A model generated the notes under the pieces. It made no database searches. It was given only the letters and a program-made list of their open reading frames with translations, and was not told where the DNA came from. This document shows, one piece after another, positions 9,062 to 17,536 of a stretch of 64,000 nucleotides of DNA; within the stretch, counting starts at the first letter, position 1, and every line of letters begins with the position of its first letter. The stretch spans positions 62,001 through 126,000 of the forward strand of contig NZ_KB899808.1 of the NCBI RefSeq assembly GCF_000378425.1, in the 5' to 3' direction. The stretch is from Cohnella laeviribosi DSM 21336. GTDB lineage: Bacteria; Bacillota; Bacilli; Paenibacillales; Paenibacillaceae. A program made the position numbers and the translations under genes.

Positions 9062-9793
9062 ATGGACGAGAATTTTCGTCGTTTGCAAGAAAGGCTGAAT
9101 CTGCGGTTCCGCAATCCGGCGTTGCTGCGCCAGGCGTTTACCCATACGTCGTATGTCAACGAACAACGCGGAGCGCGCGTTCAGCATAACGAGCGGTTGG
9201 AATTTCTCGGAGACGCCGTGCTGCAGCTTACCGTATCGGAGAAGTTGTACCGGATGTATCCGGATCGGCCTGAGGGCGAATTAACCCGGCTCAGGGCAAG
9301 CATCGTATGCGAACCGTCGCTTGTCCGTTTTGCCGAGGCGCTCGATTTCGGGCAGGTCGTGCTGCTCGGCAAAGGGGAGGAGCAAACGGGCGGCCGTACG
9401 CGGCCGTCGCTCTTGGCGGATGCGTTCGAGGCGTTTGTCGGCGCGCTTTATTTGGATCAGGGGCTGGATGCGACCCGGGTGTTCCTGGAAGAGCACCTGT
9501 TTGTCCATCTGCCCAAGGACAGCGCTTCATCCCTCAAGGACCACAAAACGGAGCTGCAGGAAAAAATCCAGCAGATCAATTTGGGTCAGCTCGACTACCG
9601 CACCGTCGAGGAGAGAGGTCCCGCCCACGACCGCGAATTTGTCGTTGCCGTGTTTGTGGGAGACCGCCGTTTGGGCGAAGGCGCGGGCCGCTCCAAAAAA
9701 GAAGCGGAGCAGAAAGCCGCCGCCAAAGCGCTGCGTCTGCTGCAGGACGGCGGCATTCCCGGGCGGTTGAAAACCGGGGAACGCAGGAGGTGA
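9062..9793 (+). CDS. rnc: Ribonuclease III
   Basis: A 243-residue double-strand RNA endonuclease. HNERLEFLGDAVLQL is the RNase III signature with its catalytic acidic residues, and a second acidic cluster (DAFEAFVGALYLDQG) completes the metal site. The C-terminal 70 residues (DHKTELQEKIQQ to AAAKALRLL) form the dsRNA-binding domain. It processes rRNA precursors and scRNA. The start lies behind GGGAGGTG. It opens the conserved rnc-smc-ftsY set. Confidence 0.97.
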   Translation: MDENFRRLQERLNLRFRNPALLRQAFTHTSYVNEQRGARVQHNERLEFLGDAVLQLTVSEKLYRMYPDRPEGELTRLRASIVCEPSLVRFAEALDFGQVVLLGKGEEQTGGRTRPSLLADAFEAFVGALYLDQGLDATRVFLEEHLFVHLPKDSASSLKDHKTELQEKIQQINLGQLDYRTVEERGPAHDREFVVAVFVGDRRLGEGAGRSKKEAEQKAAAKALRLLQDGGIPGRLKTGERRR

Positions 9794-9804
9794 TCTGAAG
9801 GCCT

Positions 9805-12800
9805 ATGTTTTTGAAACGCATTGAGCTTGCCGGCTTCAAGTCGTTTGCGGACCGCCTCGAACTGGAATTCGGACGCGGGATTACGGCCGTCGTCGGACCG
9901 AACGGCAGCGGCAAGAGCAACATTTCCGACGGCATCCGCTGGGTGCTCGGGGAGCAAAGCGCCAAAAGCCTGCGCGGCGGCAACATGCAAGACATTATTT
10001 TTGCCGGGAGCGACAGCCGCAAAGCGGTGAATTTCGCCGAAGTGTCGCTGACGCTCGACAATTCGGACAAAGCGCTGCCGCTGGACTTCTCGGAAGTGAC
10101 GGTAACCCGGCGCGTCCACCGGAGCGGCGAAAGCGAATATTTGATCAACAAGCAGCCTTGCCGCCTCAAGGATATTACCGAACTGTTCATGGACACGGGG
10201 ATCGGCAAAGAAGCGTACTCGATCATCGGGCAGGGCCGCATCGAGGAGATTTTGAGCACCCGCTCGGAGGACCGGCGCGGCATCTTTGAGGAAGCGTCCG
10301 GAATCGTCAAATACAAAACGCGCAAAAAGGAAGCGCAGAAGAAGCTGGAAGATACGGAGGCCAACCTGCTGCGGATCAACGACCTCGTCGTCGAGCTGGA
10401 GGGCCAGGTGGAGCCGCTGCGCGTGCAATCCGAAAAGGCCGAAACGTACAAAGCGCTCAAAGAAGAGCTGAAGGCGAAGGAAATCGCCCTGTACGTCCAC
10501 CAGATCGAAACGACGCACAAAAGCTGGTCGGAAACGAACGAGCGGCTGACGAAGCTGAAGGAAGAAGAGCAGGCGCTGTCCGCCGAAGTGGCGCTTCACG
10601 ACGCGAAGCTGGAGGAAGACCGGCAGGCGCTCTACCTGCTGGAAGAGACGCTCGAAAAGCTGCAGGACGAGCTGCTGCATACAAGCGAAGAGACGGAAAA
10701 AAGCGAAGGCTACGTCGAGCTGCTCAAAGAGCGCCATGCGAACCTGCTGCGCAACCGGGAGACGCTTGAGCACAATTTGGCGCAGGCCGAGCAGCGGCTT
10801 GCGGAGACGGAAGCGGAGGGCGCCGCCTTGGCGCAGCGCCGCGATCAGCTTGAGGCGGAGCTTGCGCAGCTGCGGGAGCGTCTTGAGCGCGAAGAGACGA
10901 AGCTGGCGCTGGCGGACGGAAATTCCGAAGCCGAGGAACGGCTGAAAGCCGAGCTGTTCGAGACGATGAATGCGATGGCGCAGGCGCGCAACGACATCCG
11001 CTACCACGAGCAGCAACGCGAGGTGCTGGACAGGCGGCTTCAGCGGACGGCCGAAGAGCGGGCGAAGCTTGGCGAGCAACTCGCGCAGCTTGCGGCCCGC
11101 CGGGAGGAACTCGAAGCCCGGCTCGCCGACAGCGCCGCTTCCGTCGTGCGGGCGCGGGACCGGTACGTTGCGGAAGGCGCCAGAAGCTCCGAGCTTCAGC
11201 GCAAGCTGGAGGAAGCGCAGGCGGCGTTCCGCCGGGCCGAGCAAAGGCGCGAAGCGCTCGTGTCCCGCCGCGATACGATTAAGGAGATGCAGAACGATTA
11301 CGACGGCTTTCAGCACGGCGTCCGCGAAGTGCTCAAAGCGGCGAAACGCGGCCAACTGCACGGCGTGCACGGGGCGGTGGCCGAACTGATCGGCGTTCCG
11401 GCCCATCTGGAGACGGCGATCGAAACGGCGCTTGGCGGCGCGATGCAGAACATCGTCATGGAAAACGAAGCGACGTCGCGGGCGGCGATCGCCTATTTGA
11501 AGCAGCGCCAATCCGGCCGGGCGACGTTTTTGCCGCTCGACGTCATTCGTCCGCGCCAGCTCGGCGAAGGCGACCGGAGCGTCGCCCGGGAGACGGAAGG
11601 ATTTGTCGGCGTCGCTTCCGAACTCGTCAAGACGGAGCCGCGCTACGCGAATATTGTGGGCAGCCTGCTCGGCAACGTGCTGATTGCGCAGAAGCTGGAG
11701 CAGGCGAACCGGATCGCTGCCAAATTGCAATACCGCTACCGCATCGTCACGCTGGACGGCGATGTCGTCAATCCCGGCGGTTCGATGACCGGGGGAAGCC
11801 TGCAGAAAAAATCGTCGAGCCTGCTCGGACGGCAGCGCCAGCTCGAGGAACTGGAGCTTGAGATCGCCAAGGCGGAAAGCGACCGCATGAACGCGCGCAG
11901 CGAAGTGGACGATTTGAAAAAGGAGCTGTCGATCGTCGCGCAAAACATCGAGCAGCTGCGCGAACTGGGCGAGCGGGAGCGGATGAACGAGCAGAAGCTC
12001 GGCGCCGACCTCCGCCAACTGGAGCATGAGGAGAAGCAGCTCGCCCAGCAGCTGAACGTGCTCGAGGAGGAGGACGTAACGCTCAAAGCCGAAGCGGACC
12101 AGCAAAACGCCGCGCGCAGCGATGCCGAAGGCCGGCTGGCTGCCTTGACGGCGGAGGAAGCGAAGCTGACCGGGCAGATCCGCGAAGCCGAAGAGCTGCG
12201 CCGCCGCAGCCAGACGGAGAAGGAAGAACTGCAGACGGCGGTGACGGAGCTCAAGGTCGCGACGGCCCGGCTGGAGCAGGACCGCCAGGCGGTCGAGGAG
12301 CAGTTCGCGCGGCACCGCGCCGAATGGCAGCGGCTTGAGGCGGAGAAGAAGCAGCTTGCCGAAGCGCTGCGGCAAAACGCGGAAGAGACGGCCCGCACCG
12401 AGGAGGAGCAGGTCAAGCAGCGCGAACGGCTGAACGAGCTTCGGCTCGCCAAGCGCGAGTTTACCGAAGGCATCGAGTTCAAGCGGTCCGACCGCGCCGA
12501 GCGACTCCGTCAGCTTGAGCTGAAGGAAAACGAGATCAAGGAGCAGCGCACGCGGCTCAAACAGGTCGAGGACCAGATCCGGCAGACCGAGATCGCGGCG
12601 AACCGGATGGACGTCGAGCTGGAAAACCTGCTGAAGAAGCTGAGCGAGGAATACGAAATCGGCTTCGAATGGGCGAAGCAGAAATATCCCGTTCCCGAAG
12701 ACATCGCTGCGGCGCAAAGCGAAGTCCGGGACCTCAAGCGCCGCATTGCGTCGCTCGGCGACGTGAATATGGGCGCCATCGAGGAATACCGCCGCGTCAG

Positions 12801-13386
12801 CGAGCGCTATTCGTTCCTGTCCGCACAGAAGGAAGATCTGATCGAAGCGAAGACGAAGCTTCACGACATCATCCGCGAAATGGACGAGGAAATGTCGAAG
12901 CGGTTCCGGTCGACGTTCGAGGAGATCCGCAAGCACTTCGTCGTCGTGTTCTCCCGCCTGTTCGGCGGCGGGCGCGCCGATCTGATCATGAACGAACCGG
13001 ATCGCCCGCTCGAGACGGGCATCGATATCGTCGCCCAGCCGCCCGGCAAAAAACTGCAAAACCTGCAGCTGCTGTCCGGCGGAGAGCGGGCGCTGACCGC
13101 CATCGCGCTGCTGTTTGCGATTTTGAACGTCAAGCCGGTTCCGTTCTGCGTGCTTGACGAGGTCGAAGCCGCGCTCGACGAGGCGAACGTGGCCCGCTAT
13201 GCGCAATACATGCGGGAATTTTCCGAGGTGACGCAGTTTATCGTCGTGACGCACCGCAAAGGCACGATGGAGGAAGCGGACAGGTTGTACGGGGTGACGA
13301 TGGAGGAAGGCGGCGTATCCAAGCTTGTTTCCGTCCGGCTGGACGAGGACGAGGATTCGGTTGCGGCCGCGGTATCGCCGGCATGA
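9805..13386 (+). CDS. smc: Chromosome partition protein Smc
   Basis: A 1193-residue SMC ATPase, the normal length. Walker A is GPNGSGKSN (residues 31-39) in an N-terminal head. Two long coiled coils surround a hinge at about residues 510-670 (GVHGAVAELIGVP to DGDVVNPGGSMTGG). The C-terminal head carries the signature LSGGERAL and Walker B FCVLDEVEAALDEAN. With ScpAB it organises and segregates the chromosome. It starts 12 bases after rnc behind GGAGGTGA, so the two are co-transcribed. The very long open frame on the opposite strand is a codon-bias shadow. Confidence 0.98.
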   Translation: MFLKRIELAGFKSFADRLELEFGRGITAVVGPNGSGKSNISDGIRWVLGEQSAKSLRGGNMQDIIFAGSDSRKAVNFAEVSLTLDNSDKALPLDFSEVTVTRRVHRSGESEYLINKQPCRLKDITELFMDTGIGKEAYSIIGQGRIEEILSTRSEDRRGIFEEASGIVKYKTRKKEAQKKLEDTEANLLRINDLVVELEGQVEPLRVQSEKAETYKALKEELKAKEIALYVHQIETTHKSWSETNERLTKLKEEEQALSAEVALHDAKLEEDRQALYLLEETLEKLQDELLHTSEETEKSEGYVELLKERHANLLRNRETLEHNLAQAEQRLAETEAEGAALAQRRDQLEAELAQLRERLEREETKLALADGNSEAEERLKAELFETMNAMAQARNDIRYHEQQREVLDRRLQRTAEERAKLGEQLAQLAARREELEARLADSAASVVRARDRYVAEGARSSELQRKLEEAQAAFRRAEQRREALVSRRDTIKEMQNDYDGFQHGVREVLKAAKRGQLHGVHGAVAELIGVPAHLETAIETALGGAMQNIVMENEATSRAAIAYLKQRQSGRATFLPLDVIRPRQLGEGDRSVARETEGFVGVASELVKTEPRYANIVGSLLGNVLIAQKLEQANRIAAKLQYRYRIVTLDGDVVNPGGSMTGGSLQKKSSSLLGRQRQLEELELEIAKAESDRMNARSEVDDLKKELSIVAQNIEQLRELGERERMNEQKLGADLRQLEHEEKQLAQQLNVLEEEDVTLKAEADQQNAARSDAEGRLAALTAEEAKLTGQIREAEELRRRSQTEKEELQTAVTELKVATARLEQDRQAVEEQFARHRAEWQRLEAEKKQLAEALRQNAEETARTEEEQVKQRERLNELRLAKREFTEGIEFKRSDRAERLRQLELKENEIKEQRTRLKQVEDQIRQTEIAANRMDVELENLLKKLSEEYEIGFEWAKQKYPVPEDIAAAQSEVRDLKRRIASLGDVNMGAIEEYRRVSERYSFLSAQKEDLIEAKTKLHDIIREMDEEMSKRFRSTFEEIRKHFVVVFSRLFGGGRADLIMNEPDRPLETGIDIVAQPPGKKLQNLQLLSGGERALTAIALLFAILNVKPVPFCVLDEVEAALDEANVARYAQYMREFSEVTQFIVVTHRKGTMEEADRLYGVTMEEGGVSKLVSVRLDEDEDSVAAAVSPA

Positions 13387-13422
13387 TACGGATTGATTAA
13401 TCGGTTGGAGGCATAACGATCC

Positions 13423-14439
13423 ATGAGCTTTTTCAAAAGGTTGAAAGAAAGCATCTCGGCGAAAGCCGAGGCGGTGACGAACAAATTTCGCGAAGGTCTG
13501 GCCAAAACCCGCGACGCCTTCGTCGGGCAGGTGATGGATCTGTTCACCCGCCGCAGCAAAATCGACGAGGCCTTCTTCGAGGAGCTCGAGGAAATCCTCA
13601 TCGGGGCGGACGTCGGCGTGAACACCGTCATGGAGCTCATCGACGATCTGCGCGCGGAGGTCAAGAAACGCAAAATCGAGGAGGCTTCCCAGCTGAAGCC
13701 GATTTTGTCGGAGAAGCTGGTCGGCTTGCTGAAGAACGAAGGCGAGGAAGCCGAGCTCAGAATGAACCCGGACGGGATCACCGTCATTCTGTTCGTCGGC
13801 GTGAACGGCGTCGGAAAGACGACGACGATCGGGAAGCTGGCCTGGCGCTTCAAGCAGCAGGGCAAGTCGGTGCTGCTGGCGGCGGGGGATACGTTCCGGG
13901 CCGGCGCGATCGAGCAGCTCGAGGTATGGGGGCAGCGCGTCGGGGTTGAAGTCAGTCGGCAGCAGGCCGGATCGGACCCCGCGGCCGTCATTTACGACGC
14001 TGTCCATGCGGCCAAGCAGCGCGGCGTCGACGTGCTGCTGTGCGATACGGCGGGAAGACTGCAGAACAAGGCGAATCTGATGGAGGAGCTGGCGAAAATT
14101 CATCGCGTCATCCAGCGGGAAATCCCCGGCGCTCCGCACGAGACGCTGCTTGTGCTCGACGCGACGACCGGCCAAAACGCCCTGCAGCAAGCGAAGCTGT
14201 TCGGCGAGAAAAGCGGCGTCACCGGCCTCGTGCTGACGAAGCTCGACGGAACGGCGAAAGGCGGCATTGTGATCGCGATTCGCCAGGAGCTTTCGCTGCC
14301 GGTGAAGTTCGTCGGATTGGGCGAAAAGATGGACGACCTGCAGCAGTTCGACGCCGAGCAGTTCGTGCACGCGCTGTTTGCGGGATTGGCCGAGAACGAA
14401 GCGGCGGAGACGGACGCGAATGCGGAGCCGGGCGCTTGA
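13423..14439 (+). CDS. ftsY: Signal recognition particle receptor FtsY
   Basis: A 338-residue SRP-type GTPase. The N domain covers about residues 1-110. The G domain has GVNGVGKTT (from residue 126), DTAGRLQNK and TKLDGTAKGG. It docks the SRP-ribosome complex at the membrane. There is no long acidic A domain, as in other Firmicutes. In B. subtilis ylxM-ffh follow directly; here a strong terminator and about 19 kb of other genes come between. Confidence 0.97.
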   Translation: MSFFKRLKESISAKAEAVTNKFREGLAKTRDAFVGQVMDLFTRRSKIDEAFFEELEEILIGADVGVNTVMELIDDLRAEVKKRKIEEASQLKPILSEKLVGLLKNEGEEAELRMNPDGITVILFVGVNGVGKTTTIGKLAWRFKQQGKSVLLAAGDTFRAGAIEQLEVWGQRVGVEVSRQQAGSDPAAVIYDAVHAAKQRGVDVLLCDTAGRLQNKANLMEELAKIHRVIQREIPGAPHETLLVLDATTGQNALQQAKLFGEKSGVTGLVLTKLDGTAKGGIVIAIRQELSLPVKFVGLGEKMDDLQQFDAEQFVHALFAGLAENEAAETDANAEPGA

Positions 14440-14482
14440 CGGGCGCACCGTCCGCGAAGTCGGCGAACAAACCTGAAACGAT

Positions 14483-14528
14483 GCTATTTCCATGGTGTCC
14501 GGAAGGACGCTTGGGAATAGCTTTTTTT
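14483..14528 (+). terminator. Intrinsic terminator after ftsY
   Basis: GCTATTTCCA (14483-14492) pairs with TGGGAATAGC (14512-14521) with one G-U pair. An inner GTCC-GGAA-GGAC hairpin and a T7 tail complete it. It marks the left edge of the accessory block. Confidence 0.9.
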
Positions 14529-14551
14529 ATCAAAATAACCCCTCTTGTAAA

Positions 14552-14786
14552 ATGAACCGCGTGTCAATCGGACGCACATAAAGAGCAGCGCAAGATGCAA
14601 ATCCTCGAGGCGGCAGAACGGGTGTTCACTCGCAAGGGCTATGAGCCGGCGACCATAAAAGATATTGTGGAAGAGGCAAATATGAGCCGCGGCTGGATCT
14701 ATCTGTATTACCAGACCAAAGAGGAAATTTTCGAGGATTTAATGGAAAAGATCGATCAGGACCAGGCGAAGCAACGAACTGCGTAA
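14552..14786 (+). pseudogene. Broken TetR-family regulator remnant
   Basis: The frame from 14595 encodes MQILEAAERVFTRKGYEP followed by a TetR helix-turn-helix (TIKDIVEEANMSRGWIYLYY) and stops after 63 residues; full TetR regulators have about 190. The same frame continues upstream as HKEQRK, as expected for a TetR N-terminus, but no start codon exists before a stop at 14553. A plausible ATG at 14552 is in a different frame, so a frameshift near 14577 is likely. The ligand-binding domain is missing. Probably inactive. Confidence 0.7.
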
Positions 14787-14827
14787 AGAAACTGTCGCGT
14801 GTCACGGAGAAACCGTGATTTTATCCG

Positions 14828-15178
14828 TTGAAGAAATCGGGGTCCGGATATCGAACACTGCGGAGTAGGGCTTTTGTCCTCAGGTTTCTTATCGGCGGGC
14901 CTTTCTATGCTGCCATGGATTACAGAATGATTTGGCTTGGAGCTTTAATGGCTGTCGCGATCCATTTTATTCCTTTCTATTTCGTTCACGGAAAAACCAT
15001 GCCTTTTCTTTCCCTGGCTTTAATTCTAGTCGTCGGAGCCGGCTATGTCCGTCCGGATATTCCTTTCGCAGCGATCGGTTATCTTGACGCTTCGATCAAG
15101 ATTGCGTTCGGGATGAGGCTTCTGTTCTCGAAAAATGACGGTTATCGAGGAGTTCCTTACAAAATAATAATTGACTAG
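14828..15178 (+). pseudogene. N-terminally truncated membrane protein remnant (DUF6609-like)
   Basis: A 116-residue frame from a TTG at 14828 without a convincing ribosome binding site. It contains FLIGGPFYAAMDYRMIWLG, HFIPFYFVHGKTM and FPAAIGY-like segments, giving three or four hydrophobic helices. The pattern reminds me of a small family of Firmicute membrane proteins with an N-terminal half that is absent here; that family name is a weak recollection. Next to the broken tetR, it looks like decay of one former regulator-membrane protein locus. Its stop codon overlaps the -35 box of the marR promoter. Confidence 0.45.
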
Positions 15179-15214
15179 TAAGCAATCTGTGAGTAATATA
15201 TTTCGTATGCGAAA
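15171..15214 (+). promoter_or_regulatory. marR-MFS promoter with overlapping dyad
   Basis: TTGACT (15171-15176) and TAATAT (15194-15199) have a 17-base spacer. Right after the -10 box, TTTCGTATGCGAAA (15201-15214) is a dyad with 5-base arms at the expected transcription start, the right place for autorepression by the MarR protein. The promoter is seen directly; the operator role is inference. Confidence 0.75.
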
Positions 15215-15257
15215 AGTTTGTAAGCATATTATTTAGTGGTAAGGGGGTGGAAAGACG

Positions 15258-15713
15258 ATGGATCAGGAGGAGGATTTGCCGATCAGCAAGTTGTTCAGAT
15301 CGTTTCGCGAGGTAAACCAGGTCTTTCATCAAACGGTTTCGAAAACAGCGGAAGGGCTGGGCGTAACCCCGATTCAGTTTTTTGTCATGAAGACGCTGAA
15401 ACATCATCCGCGGGTTAGTTTGACCGAATTGGCGGAGCGCATTCATATCGGAAACAGCGCGACCAGCGGAATCGTGGACCGGCTGGTGAGATCAGGCATG
15501 GTGATGCGCGAACGGCTTGAGTCCGATCGTCGTTCCATCGCTTTAAAACTGACCCCGAAGGGAGAGGCATTTTTACAGCAGGCCAACGATAACGCGATGA
15601 AGCGCATGTCGCCGCTATCGGATTTGCCTGCGGACGTCGTCGACGAACTGATCCGGATTCACCAGTTGATTATCGAAAAATTACAGGAAGTGGAGAGAGG
15701 GAAAGATTTATGA
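15258..15713 (+). CDS. MarR-family transcriptional regulator
   Basis: A 151-residue winged-helix protein. The recognition helix region is LTELAERIHIGNSATSGIVDRLVRSG and the wing is RERLESDRRSIALKLTPKG, both classic MarR patterns. It starts at an ATG behind AAGGGGGTGG. It overlaps the MFS gene by ATGA, so it most likely represses that transporter and itself until a drug or phenolic ligand binds. The ligand cannot be told from sequence. Confidence 0.9.
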   Translation: MDQEEDLPISKLFRSFREVNQVFHQTVSKTAEGLGVTPIQFFVMKTLKHHPRVSLTELAERIHIGNSATSGIVDRLVRSGMVMRERLESDRRSIALKLTPKGEAFLQQANDNAMKRMSPLSDLPADVVDELIRIHQLIIEKLQEVERGKDL

Positions 15714-17218
15714 GTCAAGCTGCACCGAAAATTAAAAGAGCCCCGATTATGGTCGCTCTGATCATCGGAGCATTCGTAGCGATTTTGAACCAGACGCTGC
15801 TGAATGTGGCATTGCCCAAAATCATGGAAAGTCTGAGCATCTCTACGAATACGGCCCAATGGCTGATGACCGGCTTTATGCTGGTGAACGGCGTGCTGAT
15901 TCCGATCAGCGCTTATCTGATCGGGAAGTTCTCGACCAGACAGCTGTTTATCACCGCGATGGCGCTATTTACGCTCGGCACGCTGCTTTGCGCCGTGTCC
16001 GGCAACTTCGGTTTGCTGATGACCGGCCGCGTCGTGCAAGCTTTGGGAGCGGGCATTTTGATGCCTCTGATGACGGTCGTGACCTTGACGATTTTTCCGG
16101 TGGAAGAACGCGGAAAAGCGATGGGCGTTATGGGAATTGCGATGATTTTTGCGCCTGCTGTCGGTCCGACTTTGTCAGGGTGGATTGTTCAGCACTATGA
16201 CTGGAATGTGCTCTTCTACATGCTGCTTCCGCTTTCGGCTATCGCTTTGATATTCGGTATTTTTTTCATCAAAAATGTCGGCCAAAGGACGAACCCGAAA
16301 CTGGATACGCTGGGCGTCATTTTGTCTACGCTCGGGTTCGGAGGTCTGCTGTTCGGCTTCAGCGAAGCGGGGAACAGCGATGAGGGCTGGGGCAGCACGA
16401 CGGTTATCGTTTCGCTCGCAATCGGGGCGGTCACGCTGCTGCTGTTTGCCATCCGCGAGCTGAGAACAAGCGGGCCCGTGCTTGAATTCCGCGTGTTTAA
16501 ATACAACATGTTTTCGCTGACGACGGTCATTAACGTCATTGTGACCATGGCGATGTTTGCGGGGATGGTATTGACGCCGATCTATCTGCAGAACATTCTC
16601 GGTTTCACGCCGGTCAAATCCGGATTGCTGCTGCTGCCCGGAGCGATTGTGATGGGGCTGATGATGCCGGTAACCGGGGCCATCTTCGATAAAATCGGCG
16701 CCCGGTGGCTTGCGGTCATCGGACTTGCGATTACGGCCGCCGCCACCTGGGAATTCACCCGGCTGACCGTCGATACGACCTACACGCACTTGATCTGGGT
16801 GTACACGATCCGGATGTTCGGAATGGGCCTGTTGATGATGCCGATTCAGACGGCCGGTCTGAACCAACTGCCGCAACGGCTGAATGCGCACGGCTCGGCG
16901 ATGTCCCAGACGCTGCGCAACGTGGCCGGCGCTCTCGGTACCGCGCTGCTTGTTTCGATTATGTCCAACAAAACGAGGAGCGTGCTGACGGAAACGATCA
17001 TCTCCCAAGGCATCAAGCCGACGGATGCGGCCAAAATGCTCGACGCGACCCGGCATGCGACCGTAACGGGGATCAACCACGCCTTCCTGTACTCCTTCTG
17101 GTTTACGATCGCCGCCCTGGTGCTGGCGTTCTTCATTCAGAAGACGCGTCCGAGCGAGGAACAGGCCAAAGAAACGCAAACGGCCCAGCCCGCTGCGGCG
17201 TCTTCCGCCCAATCGTAA
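15710..17218 (+). CDS. DHA2-family MFS multidrug efflux transporter (EmrB/QacA type)
   Basis: A 502-residue membrane protein with about 14 hydrophobic segments. The first helix region has FVAILNQTLLNVALPKIM, and GRVVQALGAGILMPLM is the DHA2 motif C-like stretch in helix 5. The family exports drugs in exchange for protons. It is translationally coupled to marR (ATGA overlap) and closed by a strong terminator, so it is a self-contained two-gene unit. The substrate is unknown. Confidence 0.92.
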   Translation: MSQAAPKIKRAPIMVALIIGAFVAILNQTLLNVALPKIMESLSISTNTAQWLMTGFMLVNGVLIPISAYLIGKFSTRQLFITAMALFTLGTLLCAVSGNFGLLMTGRVVQALGAGILMPLMTVVTLTIFPVEERGKAMGVMGIAMIFAPAVGPTLSGWIVQHYDWNVLFYMLLPLSAIALIFGIFFIKNVGQRTNPKLDTLGVILSTLGFGGLLFGFSEAGNSDEGWGSTTVIVSLAIGAVTLLLFAIRELRTSGPVLEFRVFKYNMFSLTTVINVIVTMAMFAGMVLTPIYLQNILGFTPVKSGLLLLPGAIVMGLMMPVTGAIFDKIGARWLAVIGLAITAAATWEFTRLTVDTTYTHLIWVYTIRMFGMGLLMMPIQTAGLNQLPQRLNAHGSAMSQTLRNVAGALGTALLVSIMSNKTRSVLTETIISQGIKPTDAAKMLDATRHATVTGINHAFLYSFWFTIAALVLAFFIQKTRPSEEQAKETQTAQPAAASSAQS

Positions 17219-17241
17219 AGCGATATTCGGTTTTGAGCAGA

Positions 17242-17284
17242 CCGCTCTGCGGATCGCATTGGATCCGCCGGGCGGCTTTTTTAT
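17242..17284 (+). terminator. Intrinsic terminator of marR-MFS
   Basis: CCGCTC-T-GCGGATC (17242-17255) pairs with GATCCGC-C-GGGCGG (17262-17275), with one mismatch in the middle, followed by a T-run. The stretch from here to 17536 (about 250 bases) is strikingly AT-rich compared with its neighbours and holds the pucR promoter region. Confidence 0.9.
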
Positions 17285-17442
17285 TTAGCGGCCCTTTTTC
17301 CAAACGATTCGGCATAAATTTCTCATGGGCAGCAATCCGCTTGCCTATACGCATAAAAAACGTACGAATACCTAACATTTCATTGCGGTTTATTGGTTTT
17401 TCACAATAAGATTGGCATATTATTCTAAAAAAATTCTTTTAT

Positions 17443-17513
17443 ATGTAATATTATATTACATTAAGTATTGATAAAAATCTTATCCGACCATAAAATGTTA
17501 TTAATAGTAACAT
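17443..17513 (+). promoter_or_regulatory. pucR promoter flanked by two 19-bp dyads
   Basis: TTGATA (17468-17473) and TAAAAT (17491-17496) have a 17-base spacer. Upstream, ATGTAATATTATATTACAT (17443-17461) is a perfect palindrome with 9-base arms. Over the start point, ATGTTATTAATAGTAACAT (17495-17513) is a second dyad with 6-base arms. Their centres (17452 and 17504) are 52 bases apart, five helical turns, so proteins bound to both would face the same side. The B. subtilis PucR box (TTGGTTAA type) is only weakly matched near 17393. Confidence 0.75.
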
Positions 17514-17536
17514 AAAATAAAGGGCGGAGGGGTGTT

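Noticed and set aside
9595-14493. A minus-strand open frame of about 1630 residues opposite smc and ftsY
   Set aside because: It is created by the strong GC codon bias of the coding strand; it has no ribosome binding site, crosses three real genes and its composition (His/Arg/Leu-rich) is that of an antisense shadow.
17386-17398. B. subtilis-type PucR box upstream of pucR
   Set aside because: Only the TTGGTT core at 17393 matches; the flanking positions of the WWWCNTTGGTTAA consensus do not.
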